Positions 10,442-20,659 of a stretch of 64,000 nucleotides of DNA are shown piece after piece. The position numbers and the translations under genes are program-made. Below the pieces are notes generated by a model. The model was given only the letters and a program-made list of their open reading frames with translations, had not been told where the DNA came from and did not search any database. The stretch comes from Jeotgalicoccus coquinae (lineage in GTDB: Bacteria; Bacillota; Bacilli; Staphylococcales; Salinicoccaceae): assembly GCF_014207425.1 (NCBI RefSeq), contig NZ_JACHFF010000001.1, positions 744,001 through 808,000 of the forward strand, in the 5' to 3' direction. The first letter of the stretch is position 1. Every line of letters begins with the position of its first letter.

Positions 10442-12805
10442 ATGACACAGGATGCACAGACATCTATTTATGATGAACTTTATATAGTCGGGGACGTGGA
10501 CCGTGTAATCTTCATGAGTGAAGATACGCGGTTTCACGTGCTGCGTGTTAATGTGTCAAAAACGAACACTCAGTTTAAAGAGGATGCGATTGTTACCGGT
10601 CATTTCCATGATATTCAGGAAACTGAAAGCTACAGATTTACCGGTAAAGTAACACAGCATGCACGTTTTGGTGAACAGTTCAGTGCTGCGGAATTTAAAA
10701 AGGAAATACCAAATACGAGCCACGGGCTCGTGCAGTATTTCTCAAGTGATAAATTTCCGGGCATCGGAACGAAATCAGCAGAAAAGATCGTCGACGCACT
10801 GGGCCTTGATGCACTGAGCATAATTGCCAAAGACGATAATGCGCTGAATGAAGTTAAAGGACTGACGAAAGCGAAAAAGCTGCAGATTATTGAAACGGTG
10901 CGCAGCTCCAATGTTGCTGATGAAGCATATCTCTTAATGATTAAATTGAACATCGAGCCGTCAAAACGTTCGAAGATTATCGATACATATAAGGAAGATA
11001 CACTGAATGTGCTGCAGAACCATCCGTATCAGCTCGTCAGTGATATTTTCGGCATCGGTTTTAAGAAAGCCGATCAGATTGCTATCAATGCAGGTATCGC
11101 ACCAAGCGATCCCGAACGCCTCGTTGCCGGTGTCATGTTTACATTAAACGATGAGATTACGAGTATCGGGCACACGTTTATTATGCACGATGAACTGACA
11201 GAGAAAACACTTGAACGTTTAAATACTGCAGGTATGTATTTCATGGGTGACGATGTCGCAGTTGCAGTTGAACAGCTTGCACTGAACAAAAAGCTGATTA
11301 TAACAGATGACCGTGTGACACTGCCTAATATATATTACTCGGAACATAAGGCTGCAGAGAAGGTCAGTCATATTCTGTCACACAATCACGATGAAATAGA
11401 TGTCGATGATGCTAAAGATGTTGTGAAGGATATTGAAAAAACACTGTCCATTGATTACAACGATAATCAGCGTGATGCGATATTAAATGCACTGACTGAA
11501 AAAGTGTCTATTATAACAGGGGGACCCGGAACGGGAAAGACGACAATCGTTAAAGGAATTATTACTTTGTATCAGGAAATCTTTGAATACGAAGATTACG
11601 ATTCATATGAACCGAAGGATTATCCGATTAAACTCGTTGCACCGACGGGCCGGGCATCGAAGCGTATGGCCGACACATCAGGTATTGAAGCCAGCACGAT
11701 TCACAGACTGATCGGCTGGGGACAGGATACTGCAGTTGACGATATTATCGACAATGAAATTGAAGCGGAACTGATCATCATCGATGAAATGTCGATGGTG
11801 GACACGTGGCTGTTTTATCAGTTTATGCAAAACGTCATGCCGCATACAAAACTTGTATTTGTAGGTGACAGTGCACAGCTGCCGTCCGTAGGACCGGGAA
11901 CTGTATTTAAAGATTTAATCGGTTCAGGAACAATTAAAACGACGATTCTCGATACGGTTTACCGTCAGGGCGAAGGGTCATCCATCGTTAAACTGGCATA
12001 CGATATAGACAAAGGCGTGCCGATGAACATCGGCGACAAGTTTAAAGACAGGCTGTTTATTCCTGCCGGAACGGACCAGATTGCCGAAGTCGTGGATACT
12101 GTCGTGTCAAAAGCAGTGAACAAAGGTTATGATATGCGCGATATACAAGTACTGGCTCCGATTTACAGAGGCCCGGCGGGCATCAATACATTGAACCAGC
12201 TGCTACAGAAAATTTTAAACCCCGGATCCGAAGACAAAGCAGAGCTTCAGTTCGGAGATAAAATATTCCGTACAGGCGACAAAGTCATTCAGCTGATTAA
12301 CCGGACAGAAGATAATATTTTTAACGGCGACTCAGGTATTATTGACGGTATTTACTTTAAAGAAACAGATGATGTTGATAAAGACACGCTGGTTGTCGAC
12401 TATGACAATACTAAAATTGCATATGAGCGCAGTGACTTAACCGAACTGTCGCATGCATACTGTACGAGTATTCATAAAGCGCAGGGCAGTGAGTATCCGA
12501 TTGTTATTATGCCGATTGTTTCAAGCTATTATCATATGCTGATAAAGAATATTATTTATACAGGAATTACACGTGCGAAGGAATCGCTTATTCTGTGCGG
12601 TGACGCCAATGCATTCTACGGCGGAATTAAACGAGAAGGCATTCCGAGAAACACAATGCTGCAGCAGTTCCTAAAGAAGTACTGCAAAGTATACGAAGAT
12701 GACCCGGAGGAACTTCCGGAATATTTAACAGAAGAAATGGTTGAGAACATGGCGGTCGATCCGATGATCGGCATGGACAGTGTGACTCCGTATGAATTTG
12801 TTTGA
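10442..12805 (+). CDS. recD2: ATP-dependent DNA helicase RecD2
   Basis: 787-residue superfamily 1B helicase (5'-3') of the RecD2/YrrC type, which functions without RecBC in DNA repair and replication-fork processing. It has an N-terminal OB-like region, helix-hairpin-helix segments (FPGIGTKSAEKIV about 104-116; IFGIGFKKADQI about 203-214), Walker A GGPGTGKTTIV (about 361), Walker B LIIIDEMSMVD, and VGDSAQLPSVGPG. The C-terminal motif is STHKAQGSE-like (TSIHKAQGSEYP). Its stop codon overlaps the -35 hexamer of the alaS promoter. Confidence 0.95.
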   Translation: MTQDAQTSIYDELYIVGDVDRVIFMSEDTRFHVLRVNVSKTNTQFKEDAIVTGHFHDIQETESYRFTGKVTQHARFGEQFSAAEFKKEIPNTSHGLVQYFSSDKFPGIGTKSAEKIVDALGLDALSIIAKDDNALNEVKGLTKAKKLQIIETVRSSNVADEAYLLMIKLNIEPSKRSKIIDTYKEDTLNVLQNHPYQLVSDIFGIGFKKADQIAINAGIAPSDPERLVAGVMFTLNDEITSIGHTFIMHDELTEKTLERLNTAGMYFMGDDVAVAVEQLALNKKLIITDDRVTLPNIYYSEHKAAEKVSHILSHNHDEIDVDDAKDVVKDIEKTLSIDYNDNQRDAILNALTEKVSIITGGPGTGKTTIVKGIITLYQEIFEYEDYDSYEPKDYPIKLVAPTGRASKRMADTSGIEASTIHRLIGWGQDTAVDDIIDNEIEAELIIIDEMSMVDTWLFYQFMQNVMPHTKLVFVGDSAQLPSVGPGTVFKDLIGSGTIKTTILDTVYRQGEGSSIVKLAYDIDKGVPMNIGDKFKDRLFIPAGTDQIAEVVDTVVSKAVNKGYDMRDIQVLAPIYRGPAGINTLNQLLQKILNPGSEDKAELQFGDKIFRTGDKVIQLINRTEDNIFNGDSGIIDGIYFKETDDVDKDTLVVDYDNTKIAYERSDLTELSHAYCTSIHKAQGSEYPIVIMPIVSSYYHMLIKNIIYTGITRAKESLILCGDANAFYGGIKREGIPRNTMLQQFLKKYCKVYEDDPEELPEYLTEEMVENMAVDPMIGMDSVTPYEFV

Positions 12806-12830
12806 CACTAATTGATTAAAAAATTATAAT
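12802..12830 (+). promoter_or_regulatory. Consensus sigma-A promoter for the alaS T-box transcript
   Basis: TTGACA (12802-12807), a 17-base spacer and TATAAT (12825-12830): a perfect consensus match. The -35 overlaps the recD2 stop codon (12803-12805). Transcription would start just before the T-box stem I. Confidence 0.9.
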
Positions 12831-12835
12831 TGAAC

Positions 12836-13022
12836 TTAATAAAAGCTGAAATTTTGAATATGCGGTATTTACTTCCAGAGACATTGTGGCCGGTGAAAAC
12901 AATGATAACCCGTATATGTGCTGAATTTCAGTCAGTTTAAGAAAAGCTAAAGTGATGACACAGTCATAATTTGGGTGGTACCGCGGTAACAATCGTCCCT
13001 TTTTCAAGGGGCGGTTTTTTTT
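12836..13022 (+). promoter_or_regulatory. T-box leader (tRNA-Ala) upstream of alaS
   Basis: Class I T-box. CTGAAATT (12846-12853) pairs with AATTTCAG (12924-12931) to close stem I. GCT at 12920-12922 immediately before the 3' strand is the likely specifier codon (alanine). The T-box core GGGTGGTACCGCGG is at 12973-12986; its TGGT bulge would pair with an ACCA tRNA end, consistent with tRNA-Ala. A terminator (GTCCCTT...AAGGGGC plus T run) follows at 12993-13022. Uncharged tRNA-Ala should favour read-through into alaS. Confidence 0.95.
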
Positions 13023-13055
13023 GTATTATTTTATAAAATTACAGGAGTGATAACT

Positions 13056-15686
13056 ATGAAAAAATTAACAGGCAATGAAGTACGCCAGATGTTTTTAGAT
13101 TATTTTAAAGCACATGATCATATGGTTGAACCGAGCGCACCGCTCGTACCGATCGATGATGATTCACTGCTGTGGATTAACTCGGGAGTTGCTACGCTCA
13201 AGAAATACTTTGACGGACGTGTTGTCCCGAAAAATCCGCGTATCGTTAACGCGCAGAAAGCAATCCGTACAAACGATATCGAAAACGTCGGCTTCACTGC
13301 ACGCCACCATACGTTCTTTGAAATGCTCGGAAACTTTTCCATCGGCAACTACTTTAAAGAAGAAGCAATCGTGCGTGCGTGGGAATTCCTGACACACAAT
13401 GACTGGATCGGCTTTGATCCGGAACTGCTTTACGTTACAGTGCATCCTGAAGATACAGATGCCCTGAATATATGGAAAGATATTATCGGACTGGATGAAT
13501 CACGCATTATCCGTATCGAAGGCAACTTCTGGGATATCGGTGAAGGACCATGCGGACCGAACAGTGAAATTTTCTATGACCGCGGCGAGGATTACGATAC
13601 GGTCACACCGCTCGCGGAAATGTATCCGGGCGGCGAGAACGAACGCTATCTTGAAATCTGGAACCTGGTGTTCAGTGAGTTTAACCATAACAAGGACGGC
13701 AGCTACACACCGCTCCCTAAGCAGAACATTGATACAGGTATGGGGCTCGAGCGTATTGTCAGCGTCATCCAGGATGCTAAAACTAACTTTGATACAGATC
13801 TGTTTACACCGATTATCGCAGAAGTTGAAAAAGTCAGCGGTCAAAAATACGGCGAATCGGATGAACTGGATACTGCATTCAAAGTAATCTCGGACCATAT
13901 CAGAACGGTAACATTCGCAATTGCGGACGGCGCACTGCCTTCAAACGAAGGACGCGGTTACGTACTCCGCAGATTAATCCGCCGTGCCGTGCGGTTCAGT
14001 AAAGAGCTGAAAATCGACAAAGCATTTATGTTTAATCTGGTTGATGTTGTCGGAGATGTGATGGGCGGATTTTATCCGAACGTCAAAGAAAAAGCATCAT
14101 TCATTAAAGATGTTGTTAAAGGTGAAGAGGAAAGATTCCTTGCAACACTTGATGACGGAATTAAAATTTACCAGAGTCTCCGTGACCGTGCACTTGAGGG
14201 CGATAAAACAATCGCAGGTAAAGACGCGTTCAAACTGTATGACACGTACGGATTTCCGTTTGAACTGACAGTTGAATATGCGGGGCTTGACGGACTGGCA
14301 GTTGATGAAGCTGCCTTCAATGAGGAAATGACAGCTCAGAAGGAACGTGCAAGACAGGCACGTAAAGCGGGAGATTCAATGCAGGTGCAGTCGGAAACAT
14401 TCCACAGCATTACTGACGAGAGCATTTTCACAGGTTACGAAAATACTGAAGCTGAAAGCAGTCTTCTTTATATCGTTTCGGACGATAAGATTGTTAATGA
14501 ATACAGCGGTGAAGAGTCTGTTGAAGTTATTTTTGCTGAAACACCGTTCTACGCTGAGAGCGGGGGACAGATTGCAGATACAGGGACTATTTCAAATGAG
14601 CACGGCAAAGCTGAAGTCGATTACGTTTATAAAGCACCTAACGGCCAGAATGTCCACGTTATCCGTGTCGTTGAAGGGACGTTAACCGCCGGCTCGTCAT
14701 ACACGCTTGAAGTTAACAGGGAGAAACGTAACTTCGTAATGAAGAACCATACAGCAACTCACTTAATGCACCAGGCATTAAAAAATGTTATCGGTGAACA
14801 TGCGAACCAGGCGGGTTCTCTCGTACAGGCTGAACGCCTTCGTTTTGACTTCTCTCATCTGGAGTCGTTAAGTAAAGAGCAGCTTGCTGAAATTGAAAAT
14901 ATCGTCAATGAAAAAATCTATGCCGGCTTAAACGTTTCAATCGCAGAAATGCCGATTGCAGAAGCGAAAGAAAAAGGTGCGATGGCACTATTCGGCGAGA
15001 AATACGGCGATGTTGTACGTGTTGTTAATATCGAACAGTATTCAGTTGAACTGTGCGGCGGTATCCATGTAAGAAACACAGCTGATATCGGCGTGTTTAA
15101 AATTGTTTCGGAAAGCGGAATCGGTGCAGGAATCAGACGTATTGAAGCTGTAACGAGCAGGCATGCTGTTGCACTTTATAAAGAGCATGAAGCAACTGTT
15201 GAAAACATCGCAGACACGGTTAAGTCCAAAACCGGCAATGTGGAACACAGAATTGCACAGATTCTTGAAGAGAAGAAAGAACTTCAGGATGCTTACGATA
15301 AGCTGAAAGCTGAGCTGCAGCAGTCAAAACTTAATGATTTAAGCGATGCGACTGTCGATGTAAACGGCGTATCTGTCATTAGAAAAGAAGTTGAAGCGGG
15401 AGATGCAAAAGACCTCCGTGCCCAGATGGATCTGATTAAATCGCAAAATCAGGATGCAATCGTAGCACTTGCAGCGGTAACAGGCGGTAAAGTGTCACTT
15501 GTTGTTACAGTACCTAAAGAATTAACGTCCAAAGTCCGTGCAGGAGATATTATGAAGGGCATGGCGAACATCGTTGACGGTAAAGGCGGCGGCCGTCCGG
15601 ACATGGCCCAGGGCGGCGGTACAAATATCGAAAGTATAACAGCAGCATTACAGTTTGTTGACGAGTATATTAAAGATTTTCTTTAA
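13056..15686 (+). CDS. alaS: Alanine-tRNA ligase
   Basis: 876-residue class II synthetase charging tRNA-Ala. The N terminus [15 protein letters not shown] leads into the catalytic core ([22 protein letters not shown]). The editing domain carries the zinc motif HTATHLMH, with the distal C-GGIH at [10 protein letters not shown] (about 666). A coiled-coil linker and the C-Ala domain ([14 protein letters not shown]) follow. ATG 13056 sits behind AGGAG (13043-13047); the GTG at 13047 overlaps that site. Expression is controlled by the T-box leader upstream. Confidence 0.97.
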   Translation: MKKLTGNEVRQMFLDYFKAHDHMVEPSAPLVPIDDDSLLWINSGVATLKKYFDGRVVPKNPRIVNAQKAIRTNDIENVGFTARHHTFFEMLGNFSIGNYFKEEAIVRAWEFLTHNDWIGFDPELLYVTVHPEDTDALNIWKDIIGLDESRIIRIEGNFWDIGEGPCGPNSEIFYDRGEDYDTVTPLAEMYPGGENERYLEIWNLVFSEFNHNKDGSYTPLPKQNIDTGMGLERIVSVIQDAKTNFDTDLFTPIIAEVEKVSGQKYGESDELDTAFKVISDHIRTVTFAIADGALPSNEGRGYVLRRLIRRAVRFSKELKIDKAFMFNLVDVVGDVMGGFYPNVKEKASFIKDVVKGEEERFLATLDDGIKIYQSLRDRALEGDKTIAGKDAFKLYDTYGFPFELTVEYAGLDGLAVDEAAFNEEMTAQKERARQARKAGDSMQVQSETFHSITDESIFTGYENTEAESSLLYIVSDDKIVNEYSGEESVEVIFAETPFYAESGGQIADTGTISNEHGKAEVDYVYKAPNGQNVHVIRVVEGTLTAGSSYTLEVNREKRNFVMKNHTATHLMHQALKNVIGEHANQAGSLVQAERLRFDFSHLESLSKEQLAEIENIVNEKIYAGLNVSIAEMPIAEAKEKGAMALFGEKYGDVVRVVNIEQYSVELCGGIHVRNTADIGVFKIVSESGIGAGIRRIEAVTSRHAVALYKEHEATVENIADTVKSKTGNVEHRIAQILEEKKELQDAYDKLKAELQQSKLNDLSDATVDVNGVSVIRKEVEAGDAKDLRAQMDLIKSQNQDAIVALAAVTGGKVSLVVTVPKELTSKVRAGDIMKGMANIVDGKGGGRPDMAQGGGTNIESITAALQFVDEYIKDFL

Positions 15687-15697
15687 GCCCTTTAAAA

Positions 15698-15706
15698 TGA
15701 TATAAT
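15698..15706 (+). promoter_or_regulatory. Extended -10 promoter upstream of ireB
   Basis: TGATATAAT (15698-15706) is an extended -10 with no good -35 (TTTCTT 17 bases upstream of TATAAT). It lies 38 bases before the ireB start and would drive ireB-ruvX-DUF1292. Confidence 0.5.
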
Positions 15707-15744
15707 TAACACTAAATACAGAAGTAAGAACAGGAGTGCTTTTT

Positions 15745-16008
15745 GTGGACCAGTTCGATAAAACAATGAAGTTCAGTGTTGATGAGCGTAAAGAAGAAAA
15801 CGTAAAAGCGGTACTCACTAACGTTTATAACACATTGGAAGAACGCGGCTATAATCCTATTAATCAAATCGTCGGTTACCTTCAAAGCGGAGATCCAGCC
15901 TATATTCCGCGTCATAATGAAGCACGTAACCAGATCCGCCACGTTGAACGCGATGAAATAATGGAAGTTTTAGTTAAAAACTATGTTTCCAAAGAGATAA
16001 ATGGTTAG
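15745..16008 (+). CDS. ireB: IreB family regulatory phosphoprotein (YrzL, DUF965)
   Basis: 87-residue cytosolic protein closely resembling IreB/Yrz[11 protein letters not shown] at the start, [20 protein letters not shown] (about 39-58) and a C-terminal helix. Enterococcus IreB is a substrate of the Ser/Thr kinase IreK (PASTA kinase) and influences cephalosporin resistance; that role here is inference. Start is GTG 15745, with AGGAG 8 bases upstream; the alternative GTG at 15736 is inside that spacing. It overlaps ruvX by 8 bases. Confidence 0.92.
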   Translation: MDQFDKTMKFSVDERKEENVKAVLTNVYNTLEERGYNPINQIVGYLQSGDPAYIPRHNEARNQIRHVERDEIMEVLVKNYVSKEING

Positions 16009-16432
16009 AATTCTTGGGCTTGATGTAGGCACAAAAACAATCGGTGTAGCTTTAAGCGATGCACTGGGATGGACAGCTCAAGGACTTACAACGCTTAAAA
16101 TCAATACGCATGCCGGTGATTACGGTATAGACCAGGTAGTTGAAATAGCGAAAGAGAACGAAGTGGATACAATTGTTGTCGGACTGCCTAAGAATATGAA
16201 CAACTCAATCGGCGAAAGCGGGGAAAGATCACAGCATTTTGCTAAATTACTTGCGCTTGAACTCACAGATGTTAAAATTACTCTGTGGGATGAGCGGCTG
16301 AGTACTGTGGCAGCTGAAAGATCCCTGCTGGAAGCTGATTTATCACGCAAGAAAAGAAAAGCGGTTATCGATAAGATGGCAGCAGTATTTATATTACAGG
16401 GCTATTTGGATAACCCCAACAAAGGAGCATAA
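16001..16432 (+). CDS. ruvX: RuvX/YqgF family pre-16S rRNA nuclease
   Basis: 143-residue RNase H-fold nuclease required for processing the 5' end of 16S rRNA (and once thought to resolve Holliday junctions). The N-terminal [12 protein letters not shown] holds the first catalytic aspartate (residue 7). VVGLPKNMN carries the conserved loop, and [12 protein letters not shown] the later acidic residue (about 102). It overlaps ireB at its 5' end and is followed 2 bases later by the DUF1292 gene, the conserved Firmicutes trio. Confidence 0.94.
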   Translation: MVRILGLDVGTKTIGVALSDALGWTAQGLTTLKINTHAGDYGIDQVVEIAKENEVDTIVVGLPKNMNNSIGESGERSQHFAKLLALELTDVKITLWDERLSTVAAERSLLEADLSRKKRKAVIDKMAAVFILQGYLDNPNKGA

Positions 16433-16434
16433 TT

Positions 16435-16740
16435 ATGAGCGAAGAAAACACTGAGTTCAACAAAGAAGAAGAACTTCTTACACTTTATGATGAGGACGGT
16501 TCAGAGGTACTTTACCGTAAAATGTTAGAGTTTTACCACCCGGATTTCGATAAAAACTACGTAATCCTGGCTGAAGAAGGTAACTTCAGCGATGAGGAAG
16601 AAGACATCGAGCTTATTCCAATGATTAACGTACCTGACGAAGACGGCGACGGCGGCAAATTCCTGCCTGTTGAAACTGACGGCGAGTGGGACATGATTGA
16701 AGAAGTAGTTAACACACAGATGGACGACTACGACGAGTAA
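16435..16740 (+). CDS. DUF1292 domain protein (YrzB-like)
   Basis: 101-residue very acidic protein matching DUF1292 (YrzB): [20 protein letters not shown] near the N terminus, [10 protein letters not shown] and an acidic C-terminal tail (MDDYDE). Function unknown; the family is near-universal in Firmicutes and always linked to ruvX. It has a good AAAGGAG site before ATG 16435. It is the third gene of the ireB-ruvX unit and is closed by a hairpin terminator at 16749-16781. Confidence 0.9.
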   Translation: MSEENTEFNKEEELLTLYDEDGSEVLYRKMLEFYHPDFDKNYVILAEEGNFSDEEEDIELIPMINVPDEDGDGGKFLPVETDGEWDMIEEVVNTQMDDYDE

Positions 16741-16748
16741 AATTATTC

Positions 16749-16781
16749 AGCTTCCAATATTAGTATTGGAAGCTATTTTTT
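16749..16781 (+). terminator. Terminator between the DUF1292 gene and mltG
   Basis: AGCTTCCAATA pairs with TATTGGAAGCT around TTAG, followed by ATTTTTTC. The mltG start is only 17 bases beyond, so mltG may depend on partial read-through. Confidence 0.8.
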
Positions 16782-16797
16782 CAGATAGGAGAAACAC

Positions 16798-17925
16798 ATG
16801 AGTAAATACGATGATGTTAAATTTTCTAAAAATGTTTCATCGTACCTGACTCTGTTCATCGTGCTGGCACTGCTTATTGTTATTGTTATCGGTATTATCT
16901 CCGCCTTTTTATACATACGCGGCGGATTGCAGCCAGTAGATGAGGATTCGACAGAAACAGTGGAACTCTCAATCGACGAGGGATACTCCGCGGGAGACAT
17001 CGGAGATATTCTTGAAGAACAGGGCATCGTTAAAAATGGTACGATGTTTGAGCTATATTTACGTCTGAACAGTATTTCAAGCTACCAGGCAGGGACATAT
17101 CAGATGTCGCCTGCGATGGATTTCGAGCAGATTGCAAGAACGCTTGAATCCGGAACGATTTACCAGGAAGTGCTGCACCGTGTAACAGTACCGGAAGGCT
17201 ACACGCTTCAGGAAACCGCTGCCCAGCTTGAAAATAACTTGCCGGTATCAGCAGAAGATTTTATGACGCTGATGGAAGATGAAGAATTCATTAATGAGCT
17301 GATCGCGGAATACCCTGAAATGCTGACAGATGAAATTCTGGCTGAAGATATTAAATATCCGCTTGAAGGATACTTATATCCTGCAACGTATGATATTACT
17401 ACGGAGGAACCTGATTTAAAGCAGCTTGTAAGAAACATGCTGACTGCAACACAGCAGAACAGCTACAACCTGTATACATCAATTCCTGAATATACGATTA
17501 CGTATGAAGGCGAACCAATGGATCTTACATTCCACGAGTTTCTGACATTCTCTTCTCTTATAGAAGAAGAAGCAACGTCGCTTGCTGACCGTTCCCGTAT
17601 TGCGAGTGTATTCTTAAACCGTATGTCTGTTAACCCGGCAATGCCGCTGCAGACAGACCCGACTGTACTATATGCTCTCGGTGAGCATCAGGAAGTCGTG
17701 CTGTATGAAGACCTTGAAGTTGAAGACCCTTATAACACATATTTAAACAAGGGACTGACGCCGGGACCAATCGCAGCTCCGGGGCAGGAATCACTGCAGA
17801 GCACAATGAACCCGTCGAATACTGATTATTACTACTTCCTCGCTGACAGTGAAGGGAATAACCACTTCGCGGAAACTTATGACGAGCATCTTGCAAACAG
17901 AGAGAAATATATAGATAACCAGTAA
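16798..17925 (+). CDS. mltG: Endolytic murein transglycosylase MltG
   Basis: 375-residue membrane-anchored lytic transglycosylase that cuts nascent peptidoglycan strands. A short cytoplasmic N terminus is followed by one transmembrane helix (about residues 17-40), a LysM-like region, and the YceG domain with EGYLYPATYDI and the catalytic glutamate in SSLIEEEATS (about 256). MPLQTDPTVLYALG (about 281-294) is also diagnostic. It sits between the DUF1292 gene and trmR as in Staphylococcus and Bacillus (yrrL). Confidence 0.93.
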   Translation: MSKYDDVKFSKNVSSYLTLFIVLALLIVIVIGIISAFLYIRGGLQPVDEDSTETVELSIDEGYSAGDIGDILEEQGIVKNGTMFELYLRLNSISSYQAGTYQMSPAMDFEQIARTLESGTIYQEVLHRVTVPEGYTLQETAAQLENNLPVSAEDFMTLMEDEEFINELIAEYPEMLTDEILAEDIKYPLEGYLYPATYDITTEEPDLKQLVRNMLTATQQNSYNLYTSIPEYTITYEGEPMDLTFHEFLTFSSLIEEEATSLADRSRIASVFLNRMSVNPAMPLQTDPTVLYALGEHQEVVLYEDLEVEDPYNTYLNKGLTPGPIAAPGQESLQSTMNPSNTDYYYFLADSEGNNHFAETYDEHLANREKYIDNQ

Positions 17926-17977
17926 TCAGCTCTTTTCAAAAAGGGCTGAATATGGTACTATCTTTTGTAATGGATTA

Positions 17978-18012
17978 ACAACTGATAACTTATGTTATCA
18001 GTTGTATTTTTT
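17978..18012 (+). terminator. Terminator after mltG
   Basis: ACAACTGATAAC pairs with GTTATCAGTTGT around TTAT, followed by ATTTTTTG. A weaker hairpin without a T run (TCAGCTCTTTT/AAAAGGGCTGA) lies just upstream at 17927-17950. trmR starts 16 bases downstream. Confidence 0.88.
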
Positions 18013-18027
18013 GTATATGGTGATTAG

Positions 18028-18636
18028 ATGGAACTTATAAATTATGTCAAAGATTTAAATACGAATGAAGAGTTGTTCCCTGCTATTCACAAGTACGCAA
18101 TGGAAAAACGCGTACCGATAATAGACAGCGATGCACTGAACGTTGTTAAACAGTACATCGCAATTAAAGGTGCCAAAAATATTCTGGAAATCGGTACGGC
18201 AATCGGCTACAGTGCACTGCATTTTGCAAGTGCTGCTGAAGGCGTTCATGTAACGACGATTGAAAAAGATGAAGCGAGTCATGAAATTGCCAATCAGAAT
18301 ATCGGTGCCAGCGAATACAGTGAAAATATTAAAACGATTTTAGCAGATGCTAAAGAGGCTGAACTCGGAGATGCTCAATTCGACTTTCTTTTTATCGATG
18401 CATCCAAAGGAAACAATCAGTTGTTTTTTGATAAATACAAAGAACATTTAACTGAAGGCGCTTTAATTATCGTCGACAATATTTTTGTCCGCGGACTTAT
18501 TGCGGATGATAACGTCGAGAATAAAAATAAGCGCAAGCTGCGGGATAAAGTCAGAGCATTTAACCAGGCAATGAAAGACAGCGAGTATACGACTTCATTT
18601 TTAAATGTCGGCGACGGCTTGCTCGTAATTTACTAA
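18028..18636 (+). CDS. trmR: tRNA 5-hydroxyuridine-34 O-methyltransferase TrmR
   Basis: 202-residue class I SAM methyltransferase of the O-methyltransferase 3 family, equivalent to B. subtilis YrrM (TrmR), which makes 5-methoxyuridine at wobble U34. The SAM motif is [11 protein letters not shown] (about 53-63); FLFIDASKG (about 116) and IIVDNIF follow. In Bacillus and Staphylococcus the next two genes are the prephenate-dependent tRNA hydroxylases trhP1 and trhP2; here udk follows directly, so the hydroxyuridine substrate must be made by something encoded elsewhere. Confidence 0.88.
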   Translation: MELINYVKDLNTNEELFPAIHKYAMEKRVPIIDSDALNVVKQYIAIKGAKNILEIGTAIGYSALHFASAAEGVHVTTIEKDEASHEIANQNIGASEYSENIKTILADAKEAELGDAQFDFLFIDASKGNNQLFFDKYKEHLTEGALIIVDNIFVRGLIADDNVENKNKRKLRDKVRAFNQAMKDSEYTTSFLNVGDGLLVIY

Positions 18637-18650
18637 GGGTGTGTAACAGA

Positions 18651-19271
18651 ATGGATAAACCGACAATTATCGGTATAGCCGGAGGTTCCGGTTCAGGGAA
18701 AACGTCAGTAACTAGAAAAATTATGGAATCACTTAAAGGTCACAGTATTGTTTTAATAGAACAGGACTATTACTATAAAGACCAGAGTCACAAGACATTC
18801 GAGGAACGTCTTGAAACGAATTATGACCATCCATTCGCGTTCGATAATGATCTGCTGATTGAACATATACAGCAGTTAATCAACCGTGAAACGATTGATA
18901 TTCCGACGTATGATTATGCTAATCATACGAGAAGCGGCGAAACGATAAAGGTTGAGCCGAAAGAGGTTATTATTATCGAAGGTATTTTTGCCCTTGAGAA
19001 TGAAGAGCTTCGTAATCTGATGGATGTTAAGCTGTACGTTGATACGGATTCCGATATTCGTATTTTACGCCGCCTAAGCAGAGATATTAAGGAACGCGGC
19101 CGCTCAATGGAATCAGTGATTGAACAGTATTTATCAGTCGTGCGTCCGATGCACCTGCAGTTTATCGAACCGACAAAGCGCTTCAGTGATATAATCATTC
19201 CGGAAGGCGGCGAGAATATGGTTGCGATAGACATTATTACGACTAAGATCCGCACGCTGGTAAATGAATAA
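18651..19271 (+). CDS. udk: Uridine kinase
   Basis: 206-residue P-loop kinase of pyrimidine salvage (uridine/cytidine to UMP/CMP). Walker A is GGSGSGKTS (about 11-19). QDYYYKDQS (about 37), the NYDHPFAFD motif and [12 protein letters not shown] define the nucleoside site; IIIEGIFAL is the Walker B region. ATG 18651 is preceded by AAGGGTG. It is followed by greA after 36 bases, the standard udk-greA order. Confidence 0.96.
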   Translation: MDKPTIIGIAGGSGSGKTSVTRKIMESLKGHSIVLIEQDYYYKDQSHKTFEERLETNYDHPFAFDNDLLIEHIQQLINRETIDIPTYDYANHTRSGETIKVEPKEVIIIEGIFALENEELRNLMDVKLYVDTDSDIRILRRLSRDIKERGRSMESVIEQYLSVVRPMHLQFIEPTKRFSDIIIPEGGENMVAIDIITTKIRTLVNE

Positions 19272-19307
19272 AATATTGGAAGTAATTTAAATAACGGAGG
19301 ATTTACG

Positions 19308-19784
19308 ATGGAAAACAAAAAAGAATACCCAATGACACAAGCTGGTTATGACCAGTTACATGTAGACTTAGAAGAATTAAAAACGGTCAGAAGACCGGAT
19401 GTTGTAGAGAAAATTAAAGTTGCACGCAGTTTCGGAGACCTTTCAGAGAACTCTGAGTACGATGCAGCAAAAGACGAGCAGGGCTTCGTCGAGAAAGAAA
19501 TTACTAAGATTGAAGAAATGATCAGACACGCTGTAATTATCGAAGATACAGGGGACAATAATACTGTATCACTTGGTAAAACAGTAACATTCAAAGAAAT
19601 TCCTGACGGTGAAGAAGAATCTTACCAAATCGTCGGAAGTGCAGAAGCTGATCCGTTTGAAGGTAAAATTTCAAATGAATCACCAATGGCGCAATCACTT
19701 CTTGGTTCAAAACTTAAAGATGAAGTTAAAGTTGCTTTACCGAACGGCAGCGATATGAAAGTTAAGATTGTTAAAATTGACTAA
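19308..19784 (+). CDS. greA: Transcription elongation factor GreA
   Basis: 158-residue secondary-channel factor that rescues backtracked RNA polymerase by stimulating transcript cleavage. The N-terminal coiled coil carries the acidic tip in [17 protein letters not shown] (about residues 43-59), and the C-terminal FKBP-like domain has [10 protein letters not shown] strong GGAGG precedes ATG 19308. Its 3' end overlaps the mtnN start by 8 bases. Confidence 0.97.
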   Translation: MENKKEYPMTQAGYDQLHVDLEELKTVRRPDVVEKIKVARSFGDLSENSEYDAAKDEQGFVEKEITKIEEMIRHAVIIEDTGDNNTVSLGKTVTFKEIPDGEEESYQIVGSAEADPFEGKISNESPMAQSLLGSKLKDEVKVALPNGSDMKVKIVKID

Positions 19785-20478
19785 TTATACAATCGGTATC
19801 ATCGGTGCCATGGAACCGGAAGTTGAAATATTAAAAAATGCAATGGTAATTGAAAAAGAAGTACCTGTTGCACATACAACTGCGTATGCAGGTACTCTTT
19901 TTGGGCAGAACATCGTGCTCGTACAGTCGGGTATCGGCAAAGTTAATGCCAGTATCATTACAGCGCTCATTCTGGAACGCTTTGATATTGATTACATTAT
20001 TAATACAGGTGTAGCAGGGGCCATGGGTGAGAACCTGAAAGTCACAGATATGGTTGTATCAGCCGCTGTAGCACACCACGATGTGGATGCGACGAACTTC
20101 GGATACAGCATCGGACAGGTTCCGGGAATGCCTAAAGCATACACAGCTGACGATACGCTTGTGAAACACGCATTGAATGCATTGTCTTTAAACGATGAAA
20201 TTAACGGCAGCAGCGGTCTCGTTGTGAGCGGTGATTCATTTATCGACAGCGATGAAGAAAAGAATCATATATACAGCAATTTCCCGGACGCTATGTGCGT
20301 CGATATGGAATCATCAAGCATTGCCCAGACATGCTGGCAGTTTAACACACCGTTTGTCATAATCCGCTCGATGAGCGACTCGGCAAATGATGCAGCTGAT
20401 ATGAATTATGAAGAATTTCTTGCGAAAGCTTGCGTACATTCGTCTGAAGTTGTAAAATCAGTATTAAGAGAACTGTGA
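19777..20478 (+). CDS. mtnN: 5'-methylthioadenosine/S-adenosylhomocysteine nucleosidase
   Basis: 233-residue nucleoside hydrolase splitting MTA and SAH, part of methionine salvage and AI-2 precursor formation. Seen: [14 protein letters not shown] at the N terminus, [18 protein letters not shown], and the active-site region [12 protein letters not shown] (about 173) with the catalytic aspartate in RSMSDSAND (about 198). No ATG is available: the start is TTG 19777 (or TTG 19768) inside the end of greA, so translation is probably coupled to greA. Confidence 0.9.
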   Translation: MTNYTIGIIGAMEPEVEILKNAMVIEKEVPVAHTTAYAGTLFGQNIVLVQSGIGKVNASIITALILERFDIDYIINTGVAGAMGENLKVTDMVVSAAVAHHDVDATNFGYSIGQVPGMPKAYTADDTLVKHALNALSLNDEINGSSGLVVSGDSFIDSDEEKNHIYSNFPDAMCVDMESSSIAQTCWQFNTPFVIIRSMSDSANDAADMNYEEFLAKACVHSSEVVKSVLREL

Positions 20479-20491
20479 TGTGGAGGTTACT

Positions 20492-20590
20492 ATGTTATTT
20501 TTAATGATCCTTTCAATTGTAATAACGGTTATTATCGGTTTCGTTGTATTTACTGAGACTGACACAGAAGATCCTGAAATAATCGAGTAA
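20492..20590 (+). CDS. Small single-span membrane protein (32 aa)
   Basis: Short reading frame with a strong GGAGGT (20482-20487) and ATG 20492. The first ~20 residues (MLFLMILSIVITVIIGFVVF) form one transmembrane helix, followed by an acidic tail (ETDTEDPEIIE). It begins 13 bases after the mtnN stop and ends just before a hairpin terminator, so it is positioned as the last gene of the greA-mtnN transcript. Function unknown; not recognised. Confidence 0.6.
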   Translation: MLFLMILSIVITVIIGFVVFTETDTEDPEIIE

Positions 20591-20596
20591 GCGAAG

Positions 20597-20626
20597 CGCA
20601 CCTTAATTTTTAAGGTGCTTTTTTTG
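20597..20626 (+). terminator. Terminator after the greA-mtnN unit
   Basis: GCACCTTAA pairs with TTAAGGTGC around TTT and is followed by a run of seven T. Confidence 0.92.
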
Positions 20627-20659
20627 TGTTAATATGAATTTAATTTCCAAGGAGATTTT

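Noticed and set aside
17927-17950. Second terminator right after mltG
   Set aside because: The TCAGCTCTTTT/AAAAGGGCTGA stem has almost no loop and no following T run.
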